DNA of 12,419 bases, taken from assembly GCA_019236085.1 (NCBI GenBank), contig JAFAJR010000338.1, forward strand, positions 1-12,419, written 5' to 3'. Numbering within the stretch: position 1 is the stretch's first letter; every line of letters starts with the position of its first letter. Positions 1-7,055 of the stretch are shown one piece after another. The position numbers were made by a program, and so were the translations under genes. The notes beneath the pieces are model-generated. The model was given only the letters and a program-made list of their open reading frames with translations. It was not told where the DNA came from and did not search any database. Source of the stretch: Candidatus Dormiibacterota bacterium. GTDB lineage: Bacteria; Chloroflexota; Dormibacteria; Aeolococcales; Aeolococcaceae.

Positions 1-250
1 GCCGCTCCATCTCCTCGTCGCCGGGAAACCAGGGCTCCTGGTCCGGCGGGATGGTGTTGATGTAGGGCGTCGACACCAGGGAGGGGACCGGCACCTGCAG
101 CCTGCGGGCGCGCTCCAGGAGCTTGCCCACCACGAAGCGGGCGCGCACCACGCCGTCGCCCGCCACCAGGCTGTCGAGCGACTCCAGCCACTCGGCGGTC
201 TCGTCCGGATCGGCGTCCGGGAGCTGATGGAGGAATGCGTCGAAGGTCAT
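1..250 (-). CDS. aceE: Pyruvate dehydrogenase E1 component, homodimeric type (N-terminal part only)
   Basis: This is the first 83 codons of a gene that runs off the left edge of the window. AceE is the thiamine-diphosphate-dependent E1 subunit of the pyruvate dehydrogenase complex; it decarboxylates pyruvate and passes the acetyl group to the lipoyl E2. The visible protein begins MTFDAFLHQLPDADPDETAEW and then carries the block YINTIPPDQEPWFPGDEEME at about residues 61-80. That is the conserved N-terminal signature of the single-chain (homodimeric) E1 family, where E. coli has YINTIP followed by an acidic PGN/PGD-LE-ER segment. The ATG at 250 is chosen because the homology begins within a few residues of it. 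No strong Shine-Dalgarno is visible upstream. The thiamine-diphosphate and catalytic regions lie outside the window. The gene is divergent from the MFS gene, with 57 bp between the two starts. Confidence 0.9.
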   Translation of the reverse strand, partial: MTFDAFLHQLPDADPDETAEWLESLDSLVAGDGVVRARFVVGKLLERARRLQVPVPSLVSTPYINTIPPDQEPWFPGDEEMER

Positions 251-307
251 GGTGGCTGATCCCAGGGTACGCGATGTCGGCCGCTCCACCTGCCACCATG
301 CGGCTGG

Positions 308-1741
308 ATGAGCACCGATCCCGATCTCGCGATTCGCAGCGTTCCGGGGCGCTGGACGCTCGTGGCCACGGTCATGGCGTCAGGCATGGCGTTCATCGAC
401 GGCACCGTGGTCAATGTCGCCGTCCCCAGGATCGGACGCGAGTTCGGCGTGGGGCTGGCCGACCTGCAGTGGACAGTCAACGGCTACGCGCTCACGCTGT
501 CGGCGTTCCTCCTCCTGGGAGGCGCGCTGGGCGACCGGTACGGCAGGCGGCGGATGTTCGTGACCGGCGTCGTGTGGTTCGCAATAGCCTCCCTGGCCTG
601 CGGCATCGCGCCGAATGCACCGTTCCTGATCGCGGCGCGCACCCTCCAGGGCGCCGGCAGCGCGCTGCTCACTCCGGGAAGCCTGGCGATCATCCAGGCG
701 ACATTTCGTCCTCAGGACCGCGGGCCGGCCATCGGCGCCTGGTCCGGCTTCTCCGCGCTGTTCGGCGCCATCGGCCCTCTGCTCGGCGGGCTCATCGTGC
801 AGTTCGCCACCTGGCGGCTGGCCTTTTTCATCAACCTCCCGATCGCCGCTGCGGTGGTCTGGATCTCGCTGCGGCATGTGCCAGAGACCAGGCAGGAGGG
901 AGAACGCGGCGCGCTCGACGTGCCGGGGCCGGCGCTGGCCGCGATCGGGCTCGGAGGCCTGACCTACGGACTGACCGAGGGGCCGCCGACCGGATGGAAC
1001 ACGGTGTCGCTGGTTGCCCTTGTTGCCGGTGTGGTCGCGCTCGCTGCGTTCCTGCTCTTCGAGCGCTTCCACGAGAACCCCCTGATGCCGCTGGGCATCT
1101 TCAAGGTGCGGGCGTTCTCCGGCGCCAACGCCGCCACCTTCGCGGTGTACGGCGCGCTTGGCAGCGTCTTCTTTCTGCTGGTGCTGCAGCTGCAGGACGG
1201 GCTGGGCTACTCGCCGCTGCTGGCGGGTGTGTCGCTGCTGCCCTCGATCCTGCTGCTGCTGTTCCTGGCCTCGAGGTCAGGGCGGCTGGCGGGACGCATC
1301 GGGCCGCGCCTGCCCATGACGGCCGGCCCCATCCTCGCCGCTGCCGGCATGGCGATGCTGATGCGGGTCACGCCGGGTGCTTCGTATCTGCTGACGGTGC
1401 TGCCTGCGGTGATCGTCTTCGGACTCGGGCTGGTGCTCACGGTCCCCGCCCTGACCACGACTGCGATGGGAGCGCTGCCGTCCCGCCAGGCAGGCATCGC
1501 GTCAGCCGTGAACAACGACATCGCCAGGGCGGCGGGTCTCATCGCGGTTGCGGTGATTCCCGCTGCCGCTGGGATTCCCACGGGCGGGTCGGGAGTGGAG
1601 ACGGCGGCGCTGGCGGCGCACTTCCCCACCGGCATGCTTATTTGCGCAACGCTGTGTGCCGCCGGCGGGGTCATCTCCTACTTCACGATCCCGGGCCGCG
1701 GGCTCCGGCGCGCAAGCCCGGCGATGGGCCACGTCGCCTGA
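308..1741 (+). CDS. MFS transporter, DHA2 (EmrB/QacA) family, 14 TM
   Basis: A 477-residue integral membrane protein of the drug:H+ antiporter-2 family, which usually exports toxic compounds or secondary metabolites using the proton gradient; the substrate cannot be told from sequence. TM1 carries the D1-type motif DGTVVNVAVPRIG (31-43). Motif A, GDRYGRRRMF, is at 75-84 between TM2 and TM3. The antiporter motif C reads GAIGPLLGG at 153-161 in TM5. WRLAFFINLPI (169-179) and GIASAVNNDIARAAG (396-410) are typical DHA2 blocks. Hydrophobic segments add up to about 14 helices, and the length is normal for the family. The start is the ATG at 308; no clear Shine-Dalgarno precedes it. A kinase reading frame in another frame overlaps or directly follows its stop, so the two are probably co-transcribed. 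No TetR- or MarR-type regulator is adjacent. Confidence 0.92.
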   Translation: MSTDPDLAIRSVPGRWTLVATVMASGMAFIDGTVVNVAVPRIGREFGVGLADLQWTVNGYALTLSAFLLLGGALGDRYGRRRMFVTGVVWFAIASLACGIAPNAPFLIAARTLQGAGSALLTPGSLAIIQATFRPQDRGPAIGAWSGFSALFGAIGPLLGGLIVQFATWRLAFFINLPIAAAVVWISLRHVPETRQEGERGALDVPGPALAAIGLGGLTYGLTEGPPTGWNTVSLVALVAGVVALAAFLLFERFHENPLMPLGIFKVRAFSGANAATFAVYGALGSVFFLLVLQLQDGLGYSPLLAGVSLLPSILLLLFLASRSGRLAGRIGPRLPMTAGPILAAAGMAMLMRVTPGASYLLTVLPAVIVFGLGLVLTVPALTTTAMGALPSRQAGIASAVNNDIARAAGLIAVAVIPAAAGIPTGGSGVETAALAAHFPTGMLICATLCAAGGVISYFTIPGRGLRRASPAMGHVA

Positions 1742-3170
1742 CAGAATTCGCGCCATAGATCTGGGCATTCCCTCCATCACCGACGCGACGCCCATCGGTC
1801 AGGGCGGTTTTGGGGTCGTATATCGCTGCCACCGCCTGGGTTTCGAGCAGACCGTTGCAGTCAAGGTCCTGCAGGTGGGACTGGACGCCGGTGGGCGACG
1901 CCGCTTCGACCGCGAGGTGCACGCGATGGATGCGCTCTTCGGCCATCCCCACATCGTCGGCATCATCGCCTCGGGATACACCGGTGCCGATCTTCCATAC
2001 ATCGTCATGGAGGACATGACCGGGGGAAGCTTGGCCGCGGCAATCAGAGCGCGTGGGCACTACGGTTGGCAGGAAGCCCTGCAATTTGGCCTGGATCTAT
2101 GCAGCGCCCTGGAAGCCGCCCACACTGCGCACATCCTGCATCGCGACGTGAAGCCAGAGAACGCGCTGTTCTCCCGGTACGGTTCGATCAAGCTCGGGGA
2201 TTTCGGACTGGCGTCATTGGCGGAGGGGCCTGAGACCCGCACCACGGCGTCGCTTGTTTCGCTCGCACATACCGCGCCGGAGATCCTTGACGGCGCGCCT
2301 CGGACGGCCAGCACCGACATCTATGCGCTCGCGTCGACGATGATGACGATGCTCATCGGCCGCCCGCCCTTCGGACGCCAGGGTGACGAGTCCACGGCGT
2401 CTGTTGTGAAGCGCATTGCGGTTGATCCACCGCCAGACCTTCGCGATCGTGGGGTGCCGTCCCCGGCATGCGACGCCTTGGAGCGGGCGCTGGCCAAGGC
2501 CCCGGACCAGAGGTATGCAAGCGCAGCCGCTTTCCGCTCAGCGCTGAACGCTGCGAACGGCCCGGCAGATCCGCGAGTCGTGATCCCGCCACGTGACGCC
2601 GACCGCACGGAGACATACCGCGCCGTCGAGCCGAAGGCTCCCACGAGTGCGCCGGCCAGGCCCGATGACCCTCCTACCGTCATGTTTCAACCGCCGCCAC
2701 CAGCAGCAGCACCCCCTGTGTGGGCGACGCCGGTCCGGCCCGCAACTCGGCAACGGCTCAACCCGGCTCTGGCAGTGAGCCTCGCACTCCTCGGTCTCGG
2801 TGCCGGGGTGATCATGTTCGTGGGCGCAGGCTTCGAGTACGTCGTCACGGGCCCGTCGGTCGACGCCTTTCTGGCCTTCGCGCCCATCACCGTCATTGCT
2901 GCGATGTCCCTGTTAGTTCCCAGGGTCAGGCGAACGCGCGCGGCCAGCGTTTTCGCGGGATTCGTCTGGCTCGCGGCCGCGGGCTGTGCGCTGATACTCG
3001 GCGCCGTGCTCACCGCAAGCTACGGTGCGGCCGACCCATTCGAGGAGCCTGCCTTCGCCGCCAACCTTGCAGGGGACGCCCTGTCATTCGCAGCATCGCT
3101 CGTACTGGTGGGTTCGGCTTGGGCAGCCTTTCGGCGCCGGCCCGCTGAGCCGCCTCAGTCCAGCGCCTGA
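1656..3170 (+). CDS. Membrane Ser/Thr protein kinase (PknB-like catalytic domain, four C-terminal TM helices)
   Basis: Hanks-type kinase, 504 residues if started at the GTG at 1656. Catalytic elements look complete: Gly-loop GQGGFG (48-53), AVK lysine K70, alpha-C E87, HRDVKPEN (162-169, catalytic D164), DFG (182-184), a Thr-rich activation loop (T194, T196, T197), APE (207-209), D221 and R286. A Pro-rich linker (about 301-365) follows, then four hydrophobic segments near 372-392, 402-421, 429-455 and 470-491. There is no PASTA or other large outer sensor domain, so any signal would have to be sensed in or near the membrane. Start: GTG 1656 lies 86 bp inside the MFS gene and adds about 35 residues without recognisable homology. 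Family similarity begins at DLGIPSITD (35-43), and no ATG, GTG or TTG lies in frame between the MFS stop and that point. A rare start (ATT 1746, ATA 1755 or CTG 1761) is therefore possible. The 3' end overlaps the convergent gamma-lyase gene by 16 bp. Confidence 0.88.
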   Translation: MPPAGSSPTSRSRAAGSGAQARRWATSPDRIRAIDLGIPSITDATPIGQGGFGVVYRCHRLGFEQTVAVKVLQVGLDAGGRRRFDREVHAMDALFGHPHIVGIIASGYTGADLPYIVMEDMTGGSLAAAIRARGHYGWQEALQFGLDLCSALEAAHTAHILHRDVKPENALFSRYGSIKLGDFGLASLAEGPETRTTASLVSLAHTAPEILDGAPRTASTDIYALASTMMTMLIGRPPFGRQGDESTASVVKRIAVDPPPDLRDRGVPSPACDALERALAKAPDQRYASAAAFRSALNAANGPADPRVVIPPRDADRTETYRAVEPKAPTSAPARPDDPPTVMFQPPPPAAAPPVWATPVRPATRQRLNPALAVSLALLGLGAGVIMFVGAGFEYVVTGPSVDAFLAFAPITVIAAMSLLVPRVRRTRAASVFAGFVWLAAAGCALILGAVLTASYGAADPFEEPAFAANLAGDALSFAASLVLVGSAWAAFRRRPAEPPQSSA

Positions 3171-4306
3171 TCCAGGTCGCCGATCAGGTCGTCGACGTCC
3201 TCGAGACCGACAGACAGCCGGATCAGTCCGTTGCTCAAGCCCGCCTTGCGCCGCACCTCCTCGGGCACCGAGGCGTGCGTCATCAACGCTGGGCTCTCCG
3301 CAAGCGATTCAACAGCGCCGAGCGACTCGGCGAGGGTGATGAGCCGCAGCTTGGCAAGCACCTCCTTCGCACGATGTGCGTCCGAGACGTCGAACGAGAG
3401 GACGCCGCCGAAGCCGCCGAGCATCTGACGTTCGGCAAGGGAACGTGCTCCGTCGGCGGCGACTCCCGGATAGTGCACGCGCTGCACGAGCGGATGCTCC
3501 AGCAGCCAATGGGCAATCGTCAGTGCCGACTCGGACTGCCTGCGCACCCGCACCTCGAGGGTGCGAATGCCGCGCAGCAGCAGCCAGCAGTCGAACGGCG
3601 ACGGCACCGCGCCGACGGCGTTCTGCTGAAAGCGCACCCGTTCGGCAACCGAATCGTCGGAGGTCAGCACTGCGCCGCCGAGCACGTCGCTGTGCCCTCC
3701 GAGGAACTTCGTCGAGCTGTGCACCACGATGTCTGCACCCAGAGCGAGGGGCCGTTGCAGGGCGGGGCTGGCGAAGGTGCTGTCGACGGCGAGCAAGGCG
3801 CCGTGCTCGTGGGCGATGTGTGCAGCTGCGGCGATGTCGACCACGCGAAGCAACGGGTTGGTGGGGGACTCGACCCAGAGCAGCTTCGTGCTGGGCTCGC
3901 ACGCCGCATTCAGGGCGGCGAGGTCACTGGCGTCCACGCTGGTGAACCGAAGCCCGAAGCGCGAAAGCACGGCGTCCAGCAGGCGGTACGTCCCTCCGTA
4001 AACATCGTCGGTGAGCACCACGTGGTCGCCGGGTTCGAGCAGCATCATCACGGCGGCAGTTGCTGCCATACCTGACGAGAACGCGCAGCAGTGGCGTGCC
4101 TCTTCGAGCGCTGCAAGGCATTCCGCGAGCCGCTGGCGCGTGGGGTTGCCGGTGCGGCCGTACTCGAAGCCCCGGAGATTGCCCACCCCATCCTGCAGGA
4201 ATGTCGTGGCCATGTGGATAGGCGGCACCACGGCGCCCGTCTGGAGGTCGGGATCCTGCCCCGCGTGAACTGAGCGGGTGGCGAAGCCGGGCTGACGCTC
4301 GGTCAA
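3155..4306 (-). CDS. metB: Cystathionine gamma-lyase / gamma-synthase (PLP, Cys/Met metabolism family)
   Basis: A 383-residue fold-type I PLP enzyme of normal family length. Visible motifs: YGRTGNPT (49-56, cofactor phosphate contact across the dimer), FSSGMAA (77-83), DDVYGGTYRL (100-109, ring-stacking Tyr103), ESPTNPLL (146-153), AVDSTFASP (173-181, Asp174), SSTKFLGGHSD (197-207, Schiff-base Lys200), ESLGAVESL (327-335) and LIRLSVGLED (361-370, carboxylate-binding Arg363). The sequence does not cleanly separate gamma-synthase (MetB, O-acyl-homoserine + Cys) from gamma-lyase (cystathionine to Cys + 2-oxobutyrate). The upstream cbs favours gamma-lyase and reverse transsulfuration. The symbol follows mycobacterial usage, where the cbs-linked gene is called metB. 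The start is TTG at 4306, overlapping the cbs stop as TTGA and preceded by a GGGGGCG stretch; no ATG or GTG lies close enough, so translational coupling to cbs is likely. Its end overlaps the convergent kinase gene by 16 bp. Confidence 0.9.
   Translation of the reverse strand: MTERQPGFATRSVHAGQDPDLQTGAVVPPIHMATTFLQDGVGNLRGFEYGRTGNPTRQRLAECLAALEEARHCCAFSSGMAATAAVMMLLEPGDHVVLTDDVYGGTYRLLDAVLSRFGLRFTSVDASDLAALNAACEPSTKLLWVESPTNPLLRVVDIAAAAHIAHEHGALLAVDSTFASPALQRPLALGADIVVHSSTKFLGGHSDVLGGAVLTSDDSVAERVRFQQNAVGAVPSPFDCWLLLRGIRTLEVRVRRQSESALTIAHWLLEHPLVQRVHYPGVAADGARSLAERQMLGGFGGVLSFDVSDAHRAKEVLAKLRLITLAESLGAVESLAESPALMTHASVPEEVRRKAGLSNGLIRLSVGLEDVDDLIGDLDQALD
3166..3188. terminator. Inverted repeat at the kinase / gamma-lyase convergent ends
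   Basis: CCTGATC (3166-3172), a 9-nt spacer, then GATCAGG (3182-3188): a perfect 7-bp stem. It includes the kinase stop codon (3168-3170) and lies inside the 3' coding end of the convergent gamma-lyase/synthase gene. A weaker 5-bp hairpin (CTGAG at 3145-3149, CTCAG at 3154-3158) lies next to it. There is no U-tract, so a factor-independent terminator is not proven; a bidirectional 3'-end structure is the likely reading. Confidence 0.4.
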
Positions 4307-5685
4307 CTGCGCCCCCGGTGGGCAACGAACTCCAGAAGGTCCGAGCGCGTGATGACGCCGACCGGCTTGTCCTCATCCACGATCATCACAGCGGACTCGC
4401 CGCCGAGCAGCGCTTCGAACGCATCCTCGATGGGTGCGGCCGCAGCCACCTCGCGAAATGGCGGGTCCATGGCAGTCGAGACGGGCGTGGTGACGATCGC
4501 CGGGTCGCGATAGATGCGGTCCAAAAGCGTGCGCTCCTGGATGCTGCCCACCACGGAGGCGGGCGAACCGTTTGCGCCTTCGACAACTGGCAGCTGCGAG
4601 ATGCCATACCGCTGCATGAGATCGATGGCCTCGCCGACCGAGCGTCGCGCGTCCACGCTCACCAGCTCCGGCACATCATCCGGATGCGCCGCGGTGATCA
4701 CCTCGCGAACACGTGCCGGCACCAGCCGCTGCAGGTAGCCGTTCTGACGCATCCACTCGTCGTTGAAGATCTTGCTCAGGTAGCTCCTGCCGGTGTCGGG
4801 CAGCAGCACCACGATCACCTCGTCAGGGCTTGCGGTGACGGCGGTCTGGATCGCGGCGTGCAGCGCCAGTCCGCCCGACCCGCCGGTGAGGATCCCTTCG
4901 CTGCGAGCCAGCTTGCGCGCCGTCACGAACGACTCGCGGTCGGTCACCTGGATGATCTCGTCGACGACGTCGCGATCGAACGTCGCCGGCCAGAAGTCCT
5001 CACCCACGCCCTCCACCTTGTAGGGGGCGATCGGTCCGCTGTAGATCGAACCCTCGGGGTCGGCGCCGATGACCCGCACCGCGGGGTTCTGGTCCTTGAG
5101 ATAGCGGCCGGCGCCGCTGATCGTGCCGCCGGTGCCGATGCCCGCGACGAAGCGCGTCACCCGGCCGTCTGTCTGACGCCAGATCTCCGGGCCTGTGGTG
5201 TTGTAGTGCGCCTCGGGATTGCGCGGGTTGAAGTACTGGTTTGGCTGAAACCCTCCGGGCATCTCACGCGTGAGCCGGTCGGCGACCGAGTAGTACGACT
5301 GCGGCGACTCGCGTTCCACGTTGGTGGGGCAGACCACCACCTCAGCGCCGTAGGCGCGCAGCAGGCTTATCTTCTCCGGCGACATCTTGTCAGGCATGAC
5401 AAAAACGCACTTGTACCCCCGGATGGCGGCGGCGATGGCCAGGCCGTGCCCGGTGTTGCCACTGGTGGGTTCGACGATGGTGCCGCCGGGGCGCAGCAGG
5501 CCGGAGCGCTCGGCGTCCTCGATCATCGCCAGGCCGATGCGGTCCTTCACGCTGCCGCCCGGGTTGAGCTGCTCGAGCTTGGCCAGCAGCATCGGGCGCA
5601 ACCCCTCGGTCACCTTCTGCAGGCGGACCAGCGGCGTGCCACCCACCAGGTCGAGGATGCTCTCCACGTATTCCACGAACGGCAT
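4303..5685 (-). CDS. cbs: Cystathionine beta-synthase with C-terminal CBS-domain pair
   Basis: A 460-residue fold-type II PLP enzyme that condenses serine with homocysteine to cystathionine, the first step of reverse transsulfuration. Residues 1-325 form the catalytic core: GGTPLVRL (15-22), Schiff-base Lys47 in GGSVKDR (43-49), the substrate/PLP loop EPTSGNTGHG (72-81), the phosphate loop GIGTGGT (182-188), and the block PDTGRSYLSKIFNDEWM (296-312) that marks CBS rather than plain cysteine synthase. Residues about 335-455 form two CBS motifs, ending in GVITRSDLLEF, which in this family often bind adenosyl ligands. There is no N-terminal heme-binding extension. The frame is open upstream to 5796, but homology begins at the ATG at 5685, which has GAGG 8 nt upstream. 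It is the first gene of a two-gene operon with the gamma-lyase/synthase and is divergent from a pseudokinase gene, with 71 bp between starts. Confidence 0.94.
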   Translation of the reverse strand: MPFVEYVESILDLVGGTPLVRLQKVTEGLRPMLLAKLEQLNPGGSVKDRIGLAMIEDAERSGLLRPGGTIVEPTSGNTGHGLAIAAAIRGYKCVFVMPDKMSPEKISLLRAYGAEVVVCPTNVERESPQSYYSVADRLTREMPGGFQPNQYFNPRNPEAHYNTTGPEIWRQTDGRVTRFVAGIGTGGTISGAGRYLKDQNPAVRVIGADPEGSIYSGPIAPYKVEGVGEDFWPATFDRDVVDEIIQVTDRESFVTARKLARSEGILTGGSGGLALHAAIQTAVTASPDEVIVVLLPDTGRSYLSKIFNDEWMRQNGYLQRLVPARVREVITAAHPDDVPELVSVDARRSVGEAIDLMQRYGISQLPVVEGANGSPASVVGSIQERTLLDRIYRDPAIVTTPVSTAMDPPFREVAAAAPIEDAFEALLGGESAVMIVDEDKPVGVITRSDLLEFVAHRGRS

Positions 5686-5693
5686 TCTAGAAG

Positions 5694-5697
5694 CCTC
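5694..5697 (-). promoter_or_regulatory. Ribosome binding site of cbs
   Basis: On the minus strand the sequence reads GAGG, then 8 nt (CTTCTAGA), then the ATG at 5685. This spacing fixes the cbs start at 5685 rather than further upstream in the same open frame, which would run into the divergent kinase gene. Confidence 0.7.
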
Positions 5698-5744
5698 ATG
5701 CAACAGGCTCGCGCCATACTGGCCGCGATGCAGCGTGTTGCCGT

Positions 5745-5749
5745 GAGGG
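5745..5749 (+). promoter_or_regulatory. Ribosome binding site of the pseudokinase gene
   Basis: GAGGG followed by 7 nt and then the GTG at 5757. The spacing supports GTG as the true start. It lies in the short divergent region between cbs and the pseudokinase gene, which must also hold both promoters; I see no convincing -35/-10 pair there. Confidence 0.7.
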
Positions 5750-5756
5750 TTGGTCT

Positions 5757-7055
5757 GTGAGCGACGCTTCGCAGGCATCGGTGCCGGGGTATGCACCGGT
5801 CCGCGGCATCGCTGTCGACCGCGCCGGCGCGCTGATCGATGCGCGTCAGGACGGCACCGGCCGCCGCGTGGTGATTCGCATCCTGTCTCCGGCGCTCACA
5901 GCCGACCAGCACTTCATGCGCAGGCTCCGCAACACCACGCAGCTCCGCGAGTCGATGCGGCACCCCAACCTGGTGACGGTGTTGCAAGTGGCTGAGCGCG
6001 GCCGGGCAGTCGTCTACGAGTGGATCGACTCGGTCACGCTCGGCCGGCTGGTCCAGGGCCGGCCCATCGACAGCGCCGCGGCGTTCATATTCTTCGACGA
6101 CCTGCTCTGTGGGCTGCAGGCGCTGCACCAGCGGCGGCTGCTGCACCGTGACCTGCGCCCCGAGTCGTGCGTGATCGACACCGCCGGGACGGCCCTGGTC
6201 CGCGACGCTGATGTTCCGTCGCCGCCGCTGCACACCGGGTGGCGCTCGGGGACACCGCAGTACATGGCCCCCGAGCTGTGGCGCGGCGAGGAACATTCGG
6301 TTGCCAGCGACCTGTACGCCGCGGGCTGCCTGTTCGCAGTGGCGGTGACGGGACACGATCCGTTCCAAGCCGAGGACATCAACGTGCTGCGCCGCCTCCA
6401 CGAGCGCGGTGACATTCCCGGGGCCACCCTGGCACCGCCGCTGCGAGGGCTGTTGGTCGAGGGGATGGCGAAGGATCCGCGGCAGCGACCGTCGGATGCG
6501 TCGCGCTACCGCGCCGACCTGGAGGTGGCTGCCGCGGCATACCTCGACGATGGCTGGCGGGCGAAGGGCCGCGCCGCCCTTGCGGCCCTGGTCCACGAGC
6601 GCCTGGCTGCGCCGGTGGTCAGTAGCGCGACAACCGACTCTGGTGAGGACGAGGTGTTCGCCGCGGCTGCAGCCGCAGCCGCAGCCGGGCGCTCTGCCTG
6701 GTGGCGCAACGGCAGGATCCTCGCGCTGGCGTTGGTCGCGGCGCTGGTGCTGGTGGTGATGATGGTGGTTGTCGCGTTCGCACTCTCGGCGCCGCCTGTC
6801 CCGGTGCAGACTCCGGCCCCGGTTCCCATCGCCACGCCGACGGTGTCACCCGGCAGCAGCGCATCCGGTGGCGGGCCGTTCACCGCGCAAGCCTCGCCCA
6901 GCCTGCAATACTCGGGAAACCCGGTGCCGCCGTCGCAGACGCCACTCACGCCCAACGCCAGCCCGGCGCCGCCCACGCTGTCGGTGAGCTCGCCGACCCC
7001 GACACCCACGCCCACGCCGACGCTCTGCGTCCCCCTCCCGACACCCTGCCCGTGA
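5757..7055 (+). CDS. Transmembrane Ser/Thr kinase-like protein, probable pseudokinase, with Pro/Thr-rich outer tail
   Basis: A 432-residue protein. Residues about 10-265 align with the Hanks kinase fold: HPNLVTV (69-75), HRDLRPES (130-137), SGTPQYMAPELW (164-175), SDLYAAGCLF (184-193) and DPRQRPS (240-246). Key positions are altered. The Gly-rich loop is not recognisable, the VAIK lysine is Arg41 (VVIRIL), the alpha-C Glu position (near 59-60) is Asn/Thr, the catalytic-loop Asn is Ser137, and DFG reads DAD (150-152). The HRD and DFG aspartates (D132, D150) remain. This points to weak or no kinase activity with a retained fold, though activity is not formally excluded. A nine-Ala run (302-310) leads to one TM helix (about 320-343). 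The outer tail (344-432) is rich in Pro, Ser and Thr, has a Pro-Thr repeat (413-422), and ends with two Cys (424, 431). Start: GTG 5757 with GAGGG 7 nt upstream. It converges on glgP with a 4-bp gap. Confidence 0.87.
   Translation: MSDASQASVPGYAPVRGIAVDRAGALIDARQDGTGRRVVIRILSPALTADQHFMRRLRNTTQLRESMRHPNLVTVLQVAERGRAVVYEWIDSVTLGRLVQGRPIDSAAAFIFFDDLLCGLQALHQRRLLHRDLRPESCVIDTAGTALVRDADVPSPPLHTGWRSGTPQYMAPELWRGEEHSVASDLYAAGCLFAVAVTGHDPFQAEDINVLRRLHERGDIPGATLAPPLRGLLVEGMAKDPRQRPSDASRYRADLEVAAAAYLDDGWRAKGRAALAALVHERLAAPVVSSATTDSGEDEVFAAAAAAAAAGRSAWWRNGRILALALVAALVLVVMMVVVAFALSAPPVPVQTPAPVPIATPTVSPGSSASGGGPFTAQASPSLQYSGNPVPPSQTPLTPNASPAPPTLSVSSPTPTPTPTPTLCVPLPTPCP
6660..6686 (+). repeat. GCN repeat encoding nine alanines
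   Basis: A run of GCN codons, several of them GCAGCC dimers, encodes Ala302-Ala310 of the pseudokinase just before its TM helix. It is a low-complexity linker and a likely site of length variation between strains. Confidence 0.7.
6993..7022 (+). repeat. Pro-Thr dipeptide repeat in the pseudokinase tail
   Basis: Five Pro-Thr pairs in CCN-ACN codons encode residues 413-422 of the pseudokinase. Such repeats are typical of extended, wall-spanning or glycosylated segments in high-GC Gram-positive proteins. The placement outside the membrane is inferred from the single TM helix. Confidence 0.7.

Noticed and set aside
235..1758. Long plus-strand open frame covering the MFS gene in another frame
   Set aside because: The translation is Arg/Gly/Ala-rich without recognisable motifs, while the frame from 308 gives a full DHA2 transporter. 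It is a high-GC shadow.
5686..5756. Possible divergent promoter with CATACT at 5715-5720 (AGTATG on the other strand)
   Set aside because: A -10-like hexamer is present, but no acceptable -35 lies at 16-18 bp on either strand, so I do not call a promoter.
3275..5760. Long plus-strand open frames antisense to cbs and the gamma-lyase/synthase gene
   Set aside because: They are codon-bias shadows of the minus-strand enzymes: no motifs, and rich in Arg, His and Ala.
5686..5796. Upstream extension of the cbs frame to 5796
   Set aside because: The extra 37 residues have no family similarity, overlap the divergent kinase gene, and bypass the good GAGG + ATG at 5685.
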